Shown in pieces: positions 8,689 through 18,045 of a DNA stretch of 64,000 nt. The notes beneath the pieces are model-generated. The model was not told where the DNA came from and did no database searches. It saw nothing but the letters and a program-made list of their open reading frames with translations. How positions within the stretch are numbered: the first letter of the stretch is position 1; the number at the start of each line of letters is the position of its first letter. The stretch is from Flavobacteriales bacterium (GTDB taxonomy: Bacteria; Bacteroidota; Bacteroidia; Flavobacteriales_D; Sanyastnellaceae), in assembly GCA_002862785.1 (NCBI GenBank), contig PKDZ01000040.1, positions 61,832 through 125,831 of the forward strand, given 5' to 3'. A program made the position numbers and the translations under genes.

Positions 8689-10665
8689 TCAGTCCACGGA
8701 CACCACACGGAGAGAGGTCCGGCGATTCTGTCGTCGGGCCTCTTCCGTTTGGCCCTGGACCGCAGGGCGATCCTGCCCGAAGCCAGCGGCGCCCAATTGA
8801 ACCGGATCCGCTCCGGAAACGGTCAGAAAGGACACCACCGATTGGGCTCGGGCAAGGGACAGGGCACGGTTGTCCGAAGCAGGCCCCACATCGTCGGTGT
8901 GGCCTCCCACTTCGAGGTGGACCCCTGGATTCCGGACGAGCCAACCGGCCACCTGACGAAGCTCGGGATAGGAGGACGGCTCGAGCTGGGCGCTACCGGA
9001 TTCGAAGAACACGTTGCGCAACACCACCTCTGCCTCGACATCCAGCGGTTGCAGTTCGATGTCCCGACGCGTTCGGCCCTCCAAGGTTCCGCCCTCGATC
9101 CTGTCGGAACGCAGCAGATGTCCAGGCGCCTCAGCCTGCACGACGAAGGTGCGGTCCAGAGGAACAGGCACATGGTAGGCCCCGGAGAGGTCACACTGAC
9201 CGGAGGCAAAGGCGGCCCCCGTCATGGCATCGATGAGGGACACCCTCCCGAGCGAAATGGCGGTCCCGTCGGTGGACAGGAGCTGGCCCTCCATGGAGCC
9301 GGTGGGGTCTGCCGCCCCCTCCTCCGAGAGCTGGAAGACATGGAGGTCCAGTTGTCCCTCGACTTCGCGGCTCAGGTAGCCCGTCCGCCCGTCGGAGGAC
9401 ACGACCAGACCGCTCTCGTCATCTGGCGTGTTCAACGGCCATCCGAGGTTGAGAGGCTCGCCCCAGGTGCCGTCTTTCTGGAGAGTGCAGACAAACAGAT
9501 CCAACCCGCCCATTCCGGGATGGCCGTCCGAGGCGAAATAGAGGTGGCGCCCATCCGGGTGCAGGAAGGGCCGCATTTCCTGACCCGGGGTGTTGATGGT
9601 CTCCGGAAGTCGAACGGCCCGACCCCAGCGACCGGTTTCGTCCAATTCCGCCACGAAAAGGTCGTGTTGCCGGTTGCCGGGGCGCCCGCGTCCCCGGGTG
9701 AAATGGATGGTTCGGCCATCGGGACTCAGGCAAGGTTGGCTCTCCCACCCCGATGTGTTGAGTCCTTCGAGGTTGACCGGGCGGCCCCAGTTGCCGCCGG
9801 AGGTCCTGCGGGCCGCATACAAATCGCAGCTGCCTTTGTGCGCGCCCTGCCCCGGGGGATCCGCCTCCCGGCACATTGTGAAGCAGAGGCTCGCCCCCTG
9901 TCCGGACAGGGACGCCGCGCCTTCATTGTCCAGCGTGTTCAGCCCGTAAAGGGGCTGCGGAATGGACCAACCTCCCTCCTCCTTGTGGGCAACGAACAGA
10001 TCCTCCTGGCCTTGCTGCCAGCGGGCATCGATGACCCTCCGGGTGAAAATCAGCCCGTCCCCGGCCAGCCAGAGGCCCGGAAAATATTCGTCTTCGCCGG
10101 TGGACACGGGAGGCGGCAATCGGTCCACGTCGCAGTCCTTTGGATGGGCCAGGGCCTCGCGCATGAAGGCCGCATCGGCCAGCATTCTGAGAATGCGCGT
10201 GGTGTCCGGTCCTTCCAACACCCCCGGGACGGCGCGCATGGCGTTCATCGCGTCCATCATTCCCTCCGGGTCCAGCGCATGGCGAGCGGCCTCAGACCAT
10301 CCAAAATGGTCGCGGATCCACCGAGCACCGTGGCGCTCGAGGACATGGGCATGGCGATCCCGGGCTTCCTCGTAGGCGCCCTGCTGGAACCGGAGTGCGG
10401 CGAGCATCCGTTCGGCCTCGGCAAACTCCGGATCGAGATCGAGCGCCTTCATCAATTCGGATTCGAATTCCGCTTCGAGCGTGGTGCGGTCCGCTCCAGG
10501 GGCCAGCGACGCCTTGGCCGAGTCCATCGCCTTCCGGTACGCTTTGGCGGCCTTTTTGCTCTCGGTGTGTAGACCGGCCGGCTGGGCCAAGAGCATGAGA
10601 GAGGTCATCGCGAAAAGGAGCGTGAGCCCCCATTGTACCGCGGTCTGTCTCATCAGTTTGTCCAT
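8689..10665 (-). CDS. OmpA-family protein with TPR-like N-terminus and WD40-like (PD40) repeats
   Basis: 'LSPDGRTIHFTRGRG', 'LHPDGRHLYFASDGHPGMGGLDLFV' and OmpA motif 'LEVGGHTDDVGPASDNRALSLARAQSVVSFL'. Confidence 0.92.
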   Translation of the reverse strand: MDKLMRQTAVQWGLTLLFAMTSLMLLAQPAGLHTESKKAAKAYRKAMDSAKASLAPGADRTTLEAEFESELMKALDLDPEFAEAERMLAALRFQQGAYEEARDRHAHVLERHGARWIRDHFGWSEAARHALDPEGMMDAMNAMRAVPGVLEGPDTTRILRMLADAAFMREALAHPKDCDVDRLPPPVSTGEDEYFPGLWLAGDGLIFTRRVIDARWQQGQEDLFVAHKEEGGWSIPQPLYGLNTLDNEGAASLSGQGASLCFTMCREADPPGQGAHKGSCDLYAARRTSGGNWGRPVNLEGLNTSGWESQPCLSPDGRTIHFTRGRGRPGNRQHDLFVAELDETGRWGRAVRLPETINTPGQEMRPFLHPDGRHLYFASDGHPGMGGLDLFVCTLQKDGTWGEPLNLGWPLNTPDDESGLVVSSDGRTGYLSREVEGQLDLHVFQLSEEGAADPTGSMEGQLLSTDGTAISLGRVSLIDAMTGAAFASGQCDLSGAYHVPVPLDRTFVVQAEAPGHLLRSDRIEGGTLEGRTRRDIELQPLDVEAEVVLRNVFFESGSAQLEPSSYPELRQVAGWLVRNPGVHLEVGGHTDDVGPASDNRALSLARAQSVVSFLTVSGADPVQLGAAGFGQDRPAVQGQTEEARRQNRRTSLRVVSVD

Positions 10666-10724
10666 CTCTCCCATCCGAAACGCCAAGATGGGGCCAATCG
10701 CACATCCGTGGCCAACTTGCACCT

Positions 10725-11216
10725 GTGCGGATTGGACTCATCAGCGACACCCATGGACACATGGACGACCGCATCCTGCATCATCTGAAGGAATGCGACG
10801 AAATCTGGCATGCCGGGGACATCGGCAGTCTCGCTGTGACCGATGCCTTGGCCGACGTTGCACCCCTCCTCGCCGTCCACGGCAACATTGACGACCAGCT
10901 CATCCGCCGGGAATTCCCGGAGCACCATCACGTCGAGCGCGAAGGCTTCGCCATCTGGATGACCCACATCGGAGGGCGGCCTGGGCGTTACGCGAATGGC
11001 ATCCGCCGCGGCCTCGACCAGCATCGGCCCGGACTCTTCGTCTGCGGCCACAGCCATCTGCTAATGGTCAAGAAGGATCCCAGCTGGGGCGGGCTCTATC
11101 TCAATCCGGGAGCTGCCGGAAAGCAAGGATTCCATCGCGTGCGGACCCTGTTGCGCTTCGACATTGAGCAAGGACGGCTCCTCCGCCCGGAAGTCGTGGA
11201 ACTTGGTGCACGGTGA
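10725..11216 (+). CDS. YfcE/MJ0936-family metallophosphoesterase (GTG start)
   Basis: 'GLISDTHGHMDDRI', 'IWHAGDIGS', 'VHGNIDD', 'VCGHSHLLMV', 'LNPGAAG'. Confidence 0.93.
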   Translation: MRIGLISDTHGHMDDRILHHLKECDEIWHAGDIGSLAVTDALADVAPLLAVHGNIDDQLIRREFPEHHHVEREGFAIWMTHIGGRPGRYANGIRRGLDQHRPGLFVCGHSHLLMVKKDPSWGGLYLNPGAAGKQGFHRVRTLLRFDIEQGRLLRPEVVELGAR

Positions 11217-11242
11217 TGGGCCTGACTCCGGAAAAGATGTCG

Positions 11243-11250
11243 TAAACTTG
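11243..11250 (+). promoter_or_regulatory. Candidate -7 box TAAACTTG of rho
   Basis: TAnnTTTG-like element; predicts a TSS near 11255 and an ~84-nt leader. Confidence 0.4.
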
Positions 11251-11253
11251 TGG

Positions 11254-11268
11254 TGCACCTTGGGTGCA
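11254..11268 (+). promoter_or_regulatory. 5' leader hairpin of rho mRNA
   Basis: TGCACC-TTG-GGTGCA perfect 6-bp stem directly after candidate -7 box. Confidence 0.4.
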
Positions 11269-11316
11269 TCGGATTCCAATTGGATCCTTCCTCCGGGATA
11301 CAGAATTGAAACTTCG

Positions 11317-11338
11317 CCCACTTCGGTGGGAACCCCAC
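11317..11338 (+). promoter_or_regulatory. Start-proximal hairpin of rho mRNA with alternative pairing
   Basis: CCCAC-TTCG-GTGGG-AAC-CCCAC immediately before ATG 11339; centre GTGGG can pair with either flank. Confidence 0.4.
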
Positions 11339-13075
11339 ATGTACGACATCATTGACCTGAACAGCCGAAAGGTTGCCGAGCTCCGGGACATCGCCAAGGA
11401 GCTCAACATCGCCCGTGTCGACAAGCTCAAGAAACAGGAGCTCGTCTACGCCATTCTCGACGAACAGGCCGTCAACACTTCGGCCTCCGGGGCCAAGAAA
11501 GCCGACGCCAAACCAGAAGCTGCGGCTGAAGGAGGCGCTGACAGTGGAAGCGACACGCCCAAAGGCCGCGGCCGCCAGCGTGCCGCCGCCAAGAAGGACG
11601 CCCGTTCCAACGAGGACGGTTCCGGAGACGGAAAGGGCCGCGAGGACCGAAACAACCGCCGCGATCGCGATGGTCAGAAGGACAAGGACCAGAAGGACGG
11701 CGACCGCAAAGACGGCGACCGCAAAGACGGCGACCGCAAAGACGGCGACCGCAAAGACGGCGACCGCAAGGGCCGCGACGACCGCGGTGACCGGAACGAC
11801 CGCAAGGGACGCGATGGAGACCGTCGGGACCGCGGCGACCGCAATGAACGCAACAACCGCCGCGACCGCAATGACCGCAATGACCGCAATGACCGAAACA
11901 ACCGCCGCGACCGCAATGACCGAGACCGTCTCAGCGAACCGGAGGAGCACGGCTTCAATTTCGACGGCATCGCCCAAGCTGAGGGTGTCCTCGAAGTGAT
12001 GCCGGAAGGGTTTGGTTACCTGCGCAGCGCCGACTACAACTACCTGAACAGCCCGGACGATGTCTACGTCAGCAACCGCCAGATCAAGGCGGCCGGTCTA
12101 CAGACGGGCGACAATGTCGTCTGCTCCATCCGTCCTCCGCGCAAGGGAGACAAGTACTACCCGATGGTGGAAGTGCTCAAGGTCAATGGCCGCGATCCCT
12201 CCTGGGTGCGCGACCGCGTGCCGTTCAAATACCTGACTGCCCTCTTCCCGCAAGAGGCCTTCAATCTGGCCGGCAAGGGCAACAATCTGTCCACGCGGGT
12301 CATCGACCTCTTCTCCCCCATTGGAAAGGGACAGCGCGGCATGATTGTCTCCCCGCCGAAAGCCGGCAAGACGACATTGCTGAAGGATGTCGCCAACGCC
12401 ATTGCCGAGAACCACCCCGAGACGTACCTGATCATCCTGCTCATCGACGAGCGTCCTGAGGAGGTGACGGACATGAAACGGAGTGTCAATGCCGAGGTCA
12501 TCGCCTCCACCTTCGACGAGCCCGCTGACCGCCATGTGAAAATTGCCGAGATCGTCCTCGAGAAGGCCCGCCGCATGGTCGAGTGTGGACACGACGTCTG
12601 CATCCTACTCGACTCCATCACCCGTCTGGCCCGCGCTTACAACACCGTGGCCCCCGGCTCCGGCAAGGTGCTCTCCGGCGGTGTGGAATCGAACGCCCTG
12701 CAGAAGCCCAAGCGCTTCTTCGGTGCGGCCCGGAACATCGAAAACGGAGGGTCGCTCAGCATCATCGCCACGGCCCTCGTGGAGACCGGCTCCAAAATGG
12801 ACGAGGTCATTTTCGAGGAATTCAAGGGAACCGGCAACATGGAGCTCCAGCTCGACCGCCGGATTGCCAATCGCGGCATCTACCCGGCCATCGACATCCT
12901 CGGCTCCAGCACGCGCCGGGACGACGAGCTCATCCACCCGCAGATGCTCCAGCGCATCCGGGTCTTGCGCCGTCATTTGGCCGACATGAATCCCATCGAA
13001 GCGATGGAATTCCTCAAGGACCGCTTGAGCCGGACCGATTCCAATGAGGAATTCCTGATCACGATGAACGGCTGA
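11339..13075 (+). CDS. rho: Transcription termination factor Rho with long disordered Arg/Asp/Asn-rich N-terminal insertion
   Basis: Rho-N '[30 protein letters not shown]'; ATPase '[27 protein letters not shown]', '[16 protein letters not shown]'. Confidence 0.98.
   Translation: MYDIIDLNSRKVAELRDIAKELNIARVDKLKKQELVYAILDEQAVNTSASGAKKADAKPEAAAEGGADSGSDTPKGRGRQRAAAKKDARSNEDGSGDGKGREDRNNRRDRDGQKDKDQKDGDRKDGDRKDGDRKDGDRKDGDRKGRDDRGDRNDRKGRDGDRRDRGDRNERNNRRDRNDRNDRNDRNNRRDRNDRDRLSEPEEHGFNFDGIAQAEGVLEVMPEGFGYLRSADYNYLNSPDDVYVSNRQIKAAGLQTGDNVVCSIRPPRKGDKYYPMVEVLKVNGRDPSWVRDRVPFKYLTALFPQEAFNLAGKGNNLSTRVIDLFSPIGKGQRGMIVSPPKAGKTTLLKDVANAIAENHPETYLIILLIDERPEEVTDMKRSVNAEVIASTFDEPADRHVKIAEIVLEKARRMVECGHDVCILLDSITRLARAYNTVAPGSGKVLSGGVESNALQKPKRFFGAARNIENGGSLSIIATALVETGSKMDEVIFEEFKGTGNMELQLDRRIANRGIYPAIDILGSSTRRDDELIHPQMLQRIRVLRRHLADMNPIEAMEFLKDRLSRTDSNEEFLITMNG
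11696..11770 (+). repeat. 15-bp tandem repeat, five units (gacggcgaccgcaaa), inside rho
   Basis: Five near-identical units read directly; encodes (DGDRK)n. Confidence 0.95.
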
Positions 13076-13076
13076 C

Positions 13077-13625
13077 GTGAAGGGCCTCGCCCGGACCGCT
13101 TGGTTCCTTCCCGCCTCGGGAATCGTCCTCTGGTGGAGCGTCCGCCTCGGCATCACGGGGCAGATGGCGTTCGAGACGGCCATTGCTGTTGGCTCCCTGT
13201 TGAACTTCGGCATCCTGTTGGCCCTCTCCTTCCTCTCGGACTTCCAGTCCGATCGAGGCGCAGACTTCGGAATTCGATTCAAGCAAAACCTCAAAGGCGC
13301 CGTCTTGTACGCTTTCGCCGCCGCCCTGAGCGTCGGGGCCTTCCATCACGGCGTGGCGTCCGAACAGACGGCCCTCAGAAAACTCGAGCGGGAACGGTTC
13401 ATCGAGCGCTCCCTCGGTGCCGAAGCGGCCTATGCCGCCTTGCAGGAACAAGACCCCCAATTGGCCGCCCTCGACCGAGAGACGGCCCTGGAGCGAGCCA
13501 AAGAAAGCCTGCGCTTCCAATTCGACCCCCGCTGGCACGTGACGGCGAGCCTGATTCTCCTGGTCGCGACGGCCGCCTCATGCGCCTTGTTCGCAACCCT
13601 CATGGGCGGGTTCTTGCGCTCATGA
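13077..13625 (+). CDS. DUF4199-like membrane protein
   Basis: Three to four hydrophobic helices, 'FLSDFQSDRGADFGIRFKQNLKGAVLYAF'; GTG start 1 nt after rho stop. Confidence 0.55.
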   Translation: MKGLARTAWFLPASGIVLWWSVRLGITGQMAFETAIAVGSLLNFGILLALSFLSDFQSDRGADFGIRFKQNLKGAVLYAFAAALSVGAFHHGVASEQTALRKLERERFIERSLGAEAAYAALQEQDPQLAALDRETALERAKESLRFQFDPRWHVTASLILLVATAASCALFATLMGGFLRS

Positions 13626-13674
13626 CAGGGCTGCTGCAATTTCGTCTCCCGAGACGCGTTGGATTTTGGATCCC

Positions 13675-14406
13675 ATGAAGACCCCACTCCCCCCTTTCCT
13701 CCGGAAGGTTGCCGTGACGGGCATCGTCCTGCTATGCGGATGGGGAGCCCATGCCCAGACGGCCAAGCAGAACCTGGCCAAATTCGACTACAGTGCCTAC
13801 CACTTTGGCTTCCTGCTGAGCGGAAACTCCAGCAGTTTCAATTTCCAGCTCCGTCCAGATTTCACATTCGCGGACAGCCTGCTGAGCGTCGAGAACAACA
13901 GCCTTTCCGGCTTCAACCTCGCCCTGCTCGCTTCGGTCAACGTGAACCCGATGGTGCACATCCGTTTCATACCGGGACTCAGCTTCCAGGACCGCGGTTT
14001 GCTCTTCCGGTTCCGCGGTGAGGATGGCACGATTGAACCAGTCAATGTGCGCACCGAGAGCGTCTACCTTGACTTCCCCTTGCTCCTCAAGCTCCGCACG
14101 GAGCGCATCGGCAACTTTGCGCCCTACGCCCTGATCGGTGGCAAACTCAGCCGGGACATGCAGAGTCAGGAGGATGTGAATCAGAGCTTGCAGGACGGCT
14201 ACATCCTCAAGCTGGCCAAAGGCAATTCCAGCCTGGATGTCGGCGCCGGCGCTGACTTCTTTCTCCCCTTCTTCAAGTTCTCGGTGGAAATGAAAACGGA
14301 ATTCGGTCTGCGCAACGTCCTCATTCAGGACGATACGCCCTTCAGTGCCGCCTTCGATCAGTTGCGGACCCGCAGCTTCATCATCAGCTTCACCTTCGAA
14401 GGCTGA
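13675..14406 (+). CDS. PorT-like outer membrane beta-barrel protein
   Basis: 'FDYSAYHFGFLLSGNSSSFNFQL', 'IRFIPGLSFQDRGLLF', 'SVYLDFPLLLKLRTERIGNFAPYALIGGKLSRDMQSQ' resemble T9SS PorT/OMP_b-brl. Confidence 0.75.
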   Translation: MKTPLPPFLRKVAVTGIVLLCGWGAHAQTAKQNLAKFDYSAYHFGFLLSGNSSSFNFQLRPDFTFADSLLSVENNSLSGFNLALLASVNVNPMVHIRFIPGLSFQDRGLLFRFRGEDGTIEPVNVRTESVYLDFPLLLKLRTERIGNFAPYALIGGKLSRDMQSQEDVNQSLQDGYILKLAKGNSSLDVGAGADFFLPFFKFSVEMKTEFGLRNVLIQDDTPFSAAFDQLRTRSFIISFTFEG

Positions 14407-15244
14407 GGACCCGCCACTCGCCCTCCTCCATCAGACCGGAGCGCTCCAGACCCAGTGCCCGTCCCGCGGCCACCAAAGGCTCCACATCCGGGGCCATGAA
14501 CCCGCTGAGCATGAGCATCGCGCTGTCCTTCATGGTGGCCACGTAGGTGGCCATGTCCTCCAAGAGGATGTTGCGGTTGATGTTCGCGATGACCACATCG
14601 AACCGGCCGGCATCCCGGTCCGTCAACACCTGGGCGCCTCCTTCCCGGACCTCAATGGCCTCGCCTTCCTCGAGTCCGTTCAGCCCAAGGTTCTCCTGTG
14701 TGTTGCGCACGCTCCACGGATCGATGTCGACGAGCAGGACATCGGTCGCGCCCCGCATGGCTGCGTAGATCCCCAACACTCCGGACCCGCAGCCCATGTC
14801 CTGAACGGCCAGACCCTCCCATTCCATGTCGGCCATCGTCGCCAGGAGACCCCGGGTCGTCTCGTGGTGCCCCGTGCCGAAGGCCATGCGCGGCTGGATC
14901 GTGATCTGGTGACCAAATCCGTCAGCTTCATTCCGGTTGTGAATCGGTGCACTCACCCGCACGGCTCGGCCCACCTTCACTTCAGGGTAATCGGACTCCC
15001 ACCGGGCGTTCCAATTTTCCTCCTCGACTTCGCTGATGCGCCACGTGATGAGGCCGAGGGCCTCCATTCGCGCCTGAACCTGCTCTCCTTCCGCCCGGTC
15101 GAATTCCGCTTCTTGAACGAAGGCATGCAGGGCCTCCCCTTGATGTTCGAACATGCTGCACCCCGCCTCGGCCAGCCAGGCTGTCGCGATGTCGCGCCCG
15201 GGCTCGGCCGGATTGCACAGGACCTCGATGCGGAGCCAGGCCAC
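14390..15244 (-). CDS. prmA: Ribosomal protein L11 methyltransferase (GTG start)
   Basis: 'PRMAFGTGHHETTRGLLATMADMEWEGLAVQDMGCGSGVLGIYAAMRGATDVLLVDIDPWSVRNTQENLGLN', 'FDVVIANINRNILL'. Confidence 0.95.
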   Translation of the reverse strand: MAWLRIEVLCNPAEPGRDIATAWLAEAGCSMFEHQGEALHAFVQEAEFDRAEGEQVQARMEALGLITWRISEVEEENWNARWESDYPEVKVGRAVRVSAPIHNRNEADGFGHQITIQPRMAFGTGHHETTRGLLATMADMEWEGLAVQDMGCGSGVLGIYAAMRGATDVLLVDIDPWSVRNTQENLGLNGLEEGEAIEVREGGAQVLTDRDAGRFDVVIANINRNILLEDMATYVATMKDSAMLMLSGFMAPDVEPLVAAGRALGLERSGLMEEGEWRVLSLRR

Positions 15245-15246
15245 GA

Positions 15247-16020
15247 TCAGACGTTGGCTTCCTCGCGGTTGCCGACCGCCCGGCCAGCCGCTTCGACGAG
15301 GGCATGGAAAGTGGACGGTTCCAGCGAAGCGCCCCCAATGAGGCCGCCATCCACGTCGGGACAAGCGAAGAGCTCATCTGCATTGGCCGGCTTGCAACTG
15401 CCGCCATACAGCAGGGGTATGGCTCGGGCCACCTCTGCATCATAGGCCTCTGTCAGCCACCCGCGAATGGCCGCGTGCATCTCCTGGGCCTGCTCCGCTG
15501 TGGCGGTCAATCCAGTGCCAATGGCCCAGATCGGTTCATAGGCGACGACCACATTGACCATGGCCTCGGCCGGCAGATGGAGAATGCCGGACTCGAGCTG
15601 GCGCAACACCTTGTCAAAATGAACGTCACCCTGGCGGTCTAGCAGGCTCTCACCACAACAGAAGACCACCCGAAGGCCGGCGTCGAGGACGCGGTTGACC
15701 TTGTCGGCGACTCGGGCATCATCGTCCCCATGGCCGTCCCGCCGTTCGCTGTGGCCGACGATCACGTCCTGCACACCGCATCCAGCCAGCATCTCCGCCG
15801 TGAATTCTCCGGTCTGGGCACCTGGACCGGTGGCAGAGACATTCTGCGACCCCAGGCGGAAGGGCAGCGAATCGGCTCCCATCGCCGCCAGGTAAGGGGC
15901 CGGTGGGGCGACCATCACCTCCACACCCTCCGGGGCACCGGGCAGCTGGGAGAAAGCGTGTGCAAATTCCCGGGCTTCGTTGAATGACTTGTTGCTTTTC
16001 CAATTGCCTGCTACGAGCAT
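15247..16020 (-). CDS. tpiA: Triosephosphate isomerase
   Basis: 'MLVAGNWKSNKSF', 'VIVGHSERR', 'VVAYEPIWAIGTGLTATAEQAQ', 'LLYGGSCKPANADELFACPDVDGGLIGGASL'. Confidence 0.97.
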   Translation of the reverse strand: MLVAGNWKSNKSFNEAREFAHAFSQLPGAPEGVEVMVAPPAPYLAAMGADSLPFRLGSQNVSATGPGAQTGEFTAEMLAGCGVQDVIVGHSERRDGHGDDDARVADKVNRVLDAGLRVVFCCGESLLDRQGDVHFDKVLRQLESGILHLPAEAMVNVVVAYEPIWAIGTGLTATAEQAQEMHAAIRGWLTEAYDAEVARAIPLLYGGSCKPANADELFACPDVDGGLIGGASLEPSTFHALVEAAGRAVGNREEANV

Positions 16021-16093
16021 GTTTCGGTGGTTTGTAGGGTGAGGACCGCGTGACTCGGCCGGCAAGGTAGCCCGTCCCTTTCGCGCATCCACG

Positions 16094-18016
16094 ATGATCG
16101 CTCCCGCAATGCCACCAACCTCTGCTTCGCGTCCTTCCCTGTCCGATCTCGAGGCGCTGCTCCGCGCACATTGGGGACACGAGGCGTTCCGTCCTGCGCA
16201 GGAGCCGGTCGTCCTGGAGGCAGCCTCCGGTCGGGATGTCCTGGCGATCCTCCCCACCGGCGGCGGCAAGTCCATCTGCTATCAGGTCCCCGGACTCTAC
16301 CGGGGCGGGGTCTGTCTCGTGATCAGCCCTCTAGTCGCCCTGATGGCCGACCAGGTCCAAGGCCTCAAACAAGCCGGCATTGCTGCGGTGGCCATCACCG
16401 CGGGCCTTCATCCCAAGGAAGTCGAGCGTGCCCTGTCCCGCTTCCAACACGGCCCGGGCGGGTTTCTCTTCATTGCACCCGAGCGGCTCCAACAACCGGC
16501 CTTCGAGGCGGCTTGCCGGTCCATGCCCGTCCGAACCATTGCCGTGGACGAAGCCCACTGCATCAGTCAATGGGGCCACGCCTTCCGCAAGGATTACCTC
16601 TACCTGTCTGTCCTTCGGTCCTGGCACCCCGATGCCAGCTGGATCGCCCTGACCGCCACCGCCACCGCCCGCGTGGCCGATCACATCGTCACCCAGCTCG
16701 GACTTCGGGAACCGGTGCGTTTCCGCATGCCGATGCGCCGGCCCAACCTTGGGTTCCATGTCACACAGGTTCCGGAACGGCATGCCGCCGTGGTCGACTG
16801 GGCCCGCAACACGGAAGGCAGTGCCATCCTGTACGTCCGCACCCGGCGGGACGCGGAGTCCATGGCAGCCCTCCTCTTCGAGGCGGGCATCGCCTCAGCT
16901 CCATACCACGCGGGCATGGCGAGGGCAGACCGCGACGACCATCAGCAACGCTGGATATCGGGTGAACTCCGCATCCTCGCCTGCACCACCGCATTCGGGA
17001 TGGGCATCGACAAGCCCGATGTCCGGAACATCGCCCACGCACATGTGCCCGATACGCCCGAGTCCTATATCCAGGAAGCCGGGCGGGCTGGGCGGGATGG
17101 ACTGCCCGCCAAGGCGGTCCTGCTCTTGGACGGTCAGGCCTTGGCCGAGGGCGAAGCGAGAGTCAGCCAGCAATGGCCAACCCTGGACGAGGTCCGAAAC
17201 GTCCTGCAATCCCTCGCCAATCTCCTCGAAGTGGCTGTGGGAGACCAGACAGAGGAGCCGGCTGGATTTGATGTGAGCGACCTCGCCGCCCGGTCCGGCC
17301 TGTCTCATTCCAAAACGGAAAAGGCCCTCGATTTGCTCGACCGCAATGGGACGCTCGCCTTCCATTTCACCTCCTCCAATTGGGCCATCCGATGGTCGAA
17401 CAAACCAGTACCAAAGCGTGCCGGCGCCCCCACATCCTCGGCAGACCGTTGTCTCGACGTGCTGGCCTTCCGGTGTCCACGACACAGAAAGAAATGGCAA
17501 CCGGTTGACTTGAAGTCCCTGAGCGATGAGATCGGGTTGGACGCCCCCGCGGTCCCCCCAATTCTCAAACGGCTGGAAGCGTTGGACCACCTGCGCGTCT
17601 CACGGCCGGGCATGAGGAAAGCGGTCACCTTCCCTGTTGGCCGGCCGGCCGTGTCCTCCTTCACCCTTCCCCCCGAGATTCTGTCGGACAGGGTCGCGGA
17701 AAGTCAGGAGCGGTGGAATGCGATGAAACAGTACGTCGAGGGTTCCAGCTGTAGGGCGCTCCTTCTTGAATCGGGATTCGATGCCGAGCCGGACGTCCCC
17801 TGTGGACACTGCGATGTCTGCATCCCCCCGACACTCCCCAGCCCACAGGACGTGCTGCATCTGGTGGGGCATGGCATTCCGGCCGCAGAATTGCGGCGGC
17901 TCATCCCCACGACCCATCACTCCCACGTGCGACAATTGCTCGAGAACATGCGAGCCAACCGACAAATTAACTGGGATGGTGAGCGCTTCCTCCCTGCGGA
18001 CCGGAAACCCGGCTGA
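16094..18016 (+). CDS. recQ: RecQ-family ATP-dependent DNA helicase without an obvious HRDC domain
   Basis: 'ILPTGGGKSICYQVPGL', 'VDEAHCISQWGHAFRKDY', 'YIQEAGRAGRDG', Zn Cys 'CGHCDVC'. Confidence 0.96.
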   Translation: MIAPAMPPTSASRPSLSDLEALLRAHWGHEAFRPAQEPVVLEAASGRDVLAILPTGGGKSICYQVPGLYRGGVCLVISPLVALMADQVQGLKQAGIAAVAITAGLHPKEVERALSRFQHGPGGFLFIAPERLQQPAFEAACRSMPVRTIAVDEAHCISQWGHAFRKDYLYLSVLRSWHPDASWIALTATATARVADHIVTQLGLREPVRFRMPMRRPNLGFHVTQVPERHAAVVDWARNTEGSAILYVRTRRDAESMAALLFEAGIASAPYHAGMARADRDDHQQRWISGELRILACTTAFGMGIDKPDVRNIAHAHVPDTPESYIQEAGRAGRDGLPAKAVLLLDGQALAEGEARVSQQWPTLDEVRNVLQSLANLLEVAVGDQTEEPAGFDVSDLAARSGLSHSKTEKALDLLDRNGTLAFHFTSSNWAIRWSNKPVPKRAGAPTSSADRCLDVLAFRCPRHRKKWQPVDLKSLSDEIGLDAPAVPPILKRLEALDHLRVSRPGMRKAVTFPVGRPAVSSFTLPPEILSDRVAESQERWNAMKQYVEGSSCRALLLESGFDAEPDVPCGHCDVCIPPTLPSPQDVLHLVGHGIPAAELRRLIPTTHHSHVRQLLENMRANRQINWDGERFLPADRKPG

Positions 18017-18033
18017 AGGGGTCAGGGCCACGC

Positions 18034-18041
18034 TACCTTCG
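18034..18041 (+). promoter_or_regulatory. Candidate -7 box TACCTTCG, 4 nt before ATG 18046
   Basis: Same 12-nt register to start codon as other genes in window. Confidence 0.4.
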
Positions 18042-18045
18042 CGCC

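Noticed and set aside
8749-10572. 607-aa plus-strand ORF antisense to the OmpA/PD40 gene
   Set aside because: Same high-GC mirror-ORF effect; opposite strand has well-supported PD40 and OmpA motifs.
11696-11900. Possible CRISPR-like array because of regular short repeats
   Set aside because: No spacers; repeats are contiguous, in frame and encode the Rho linker.
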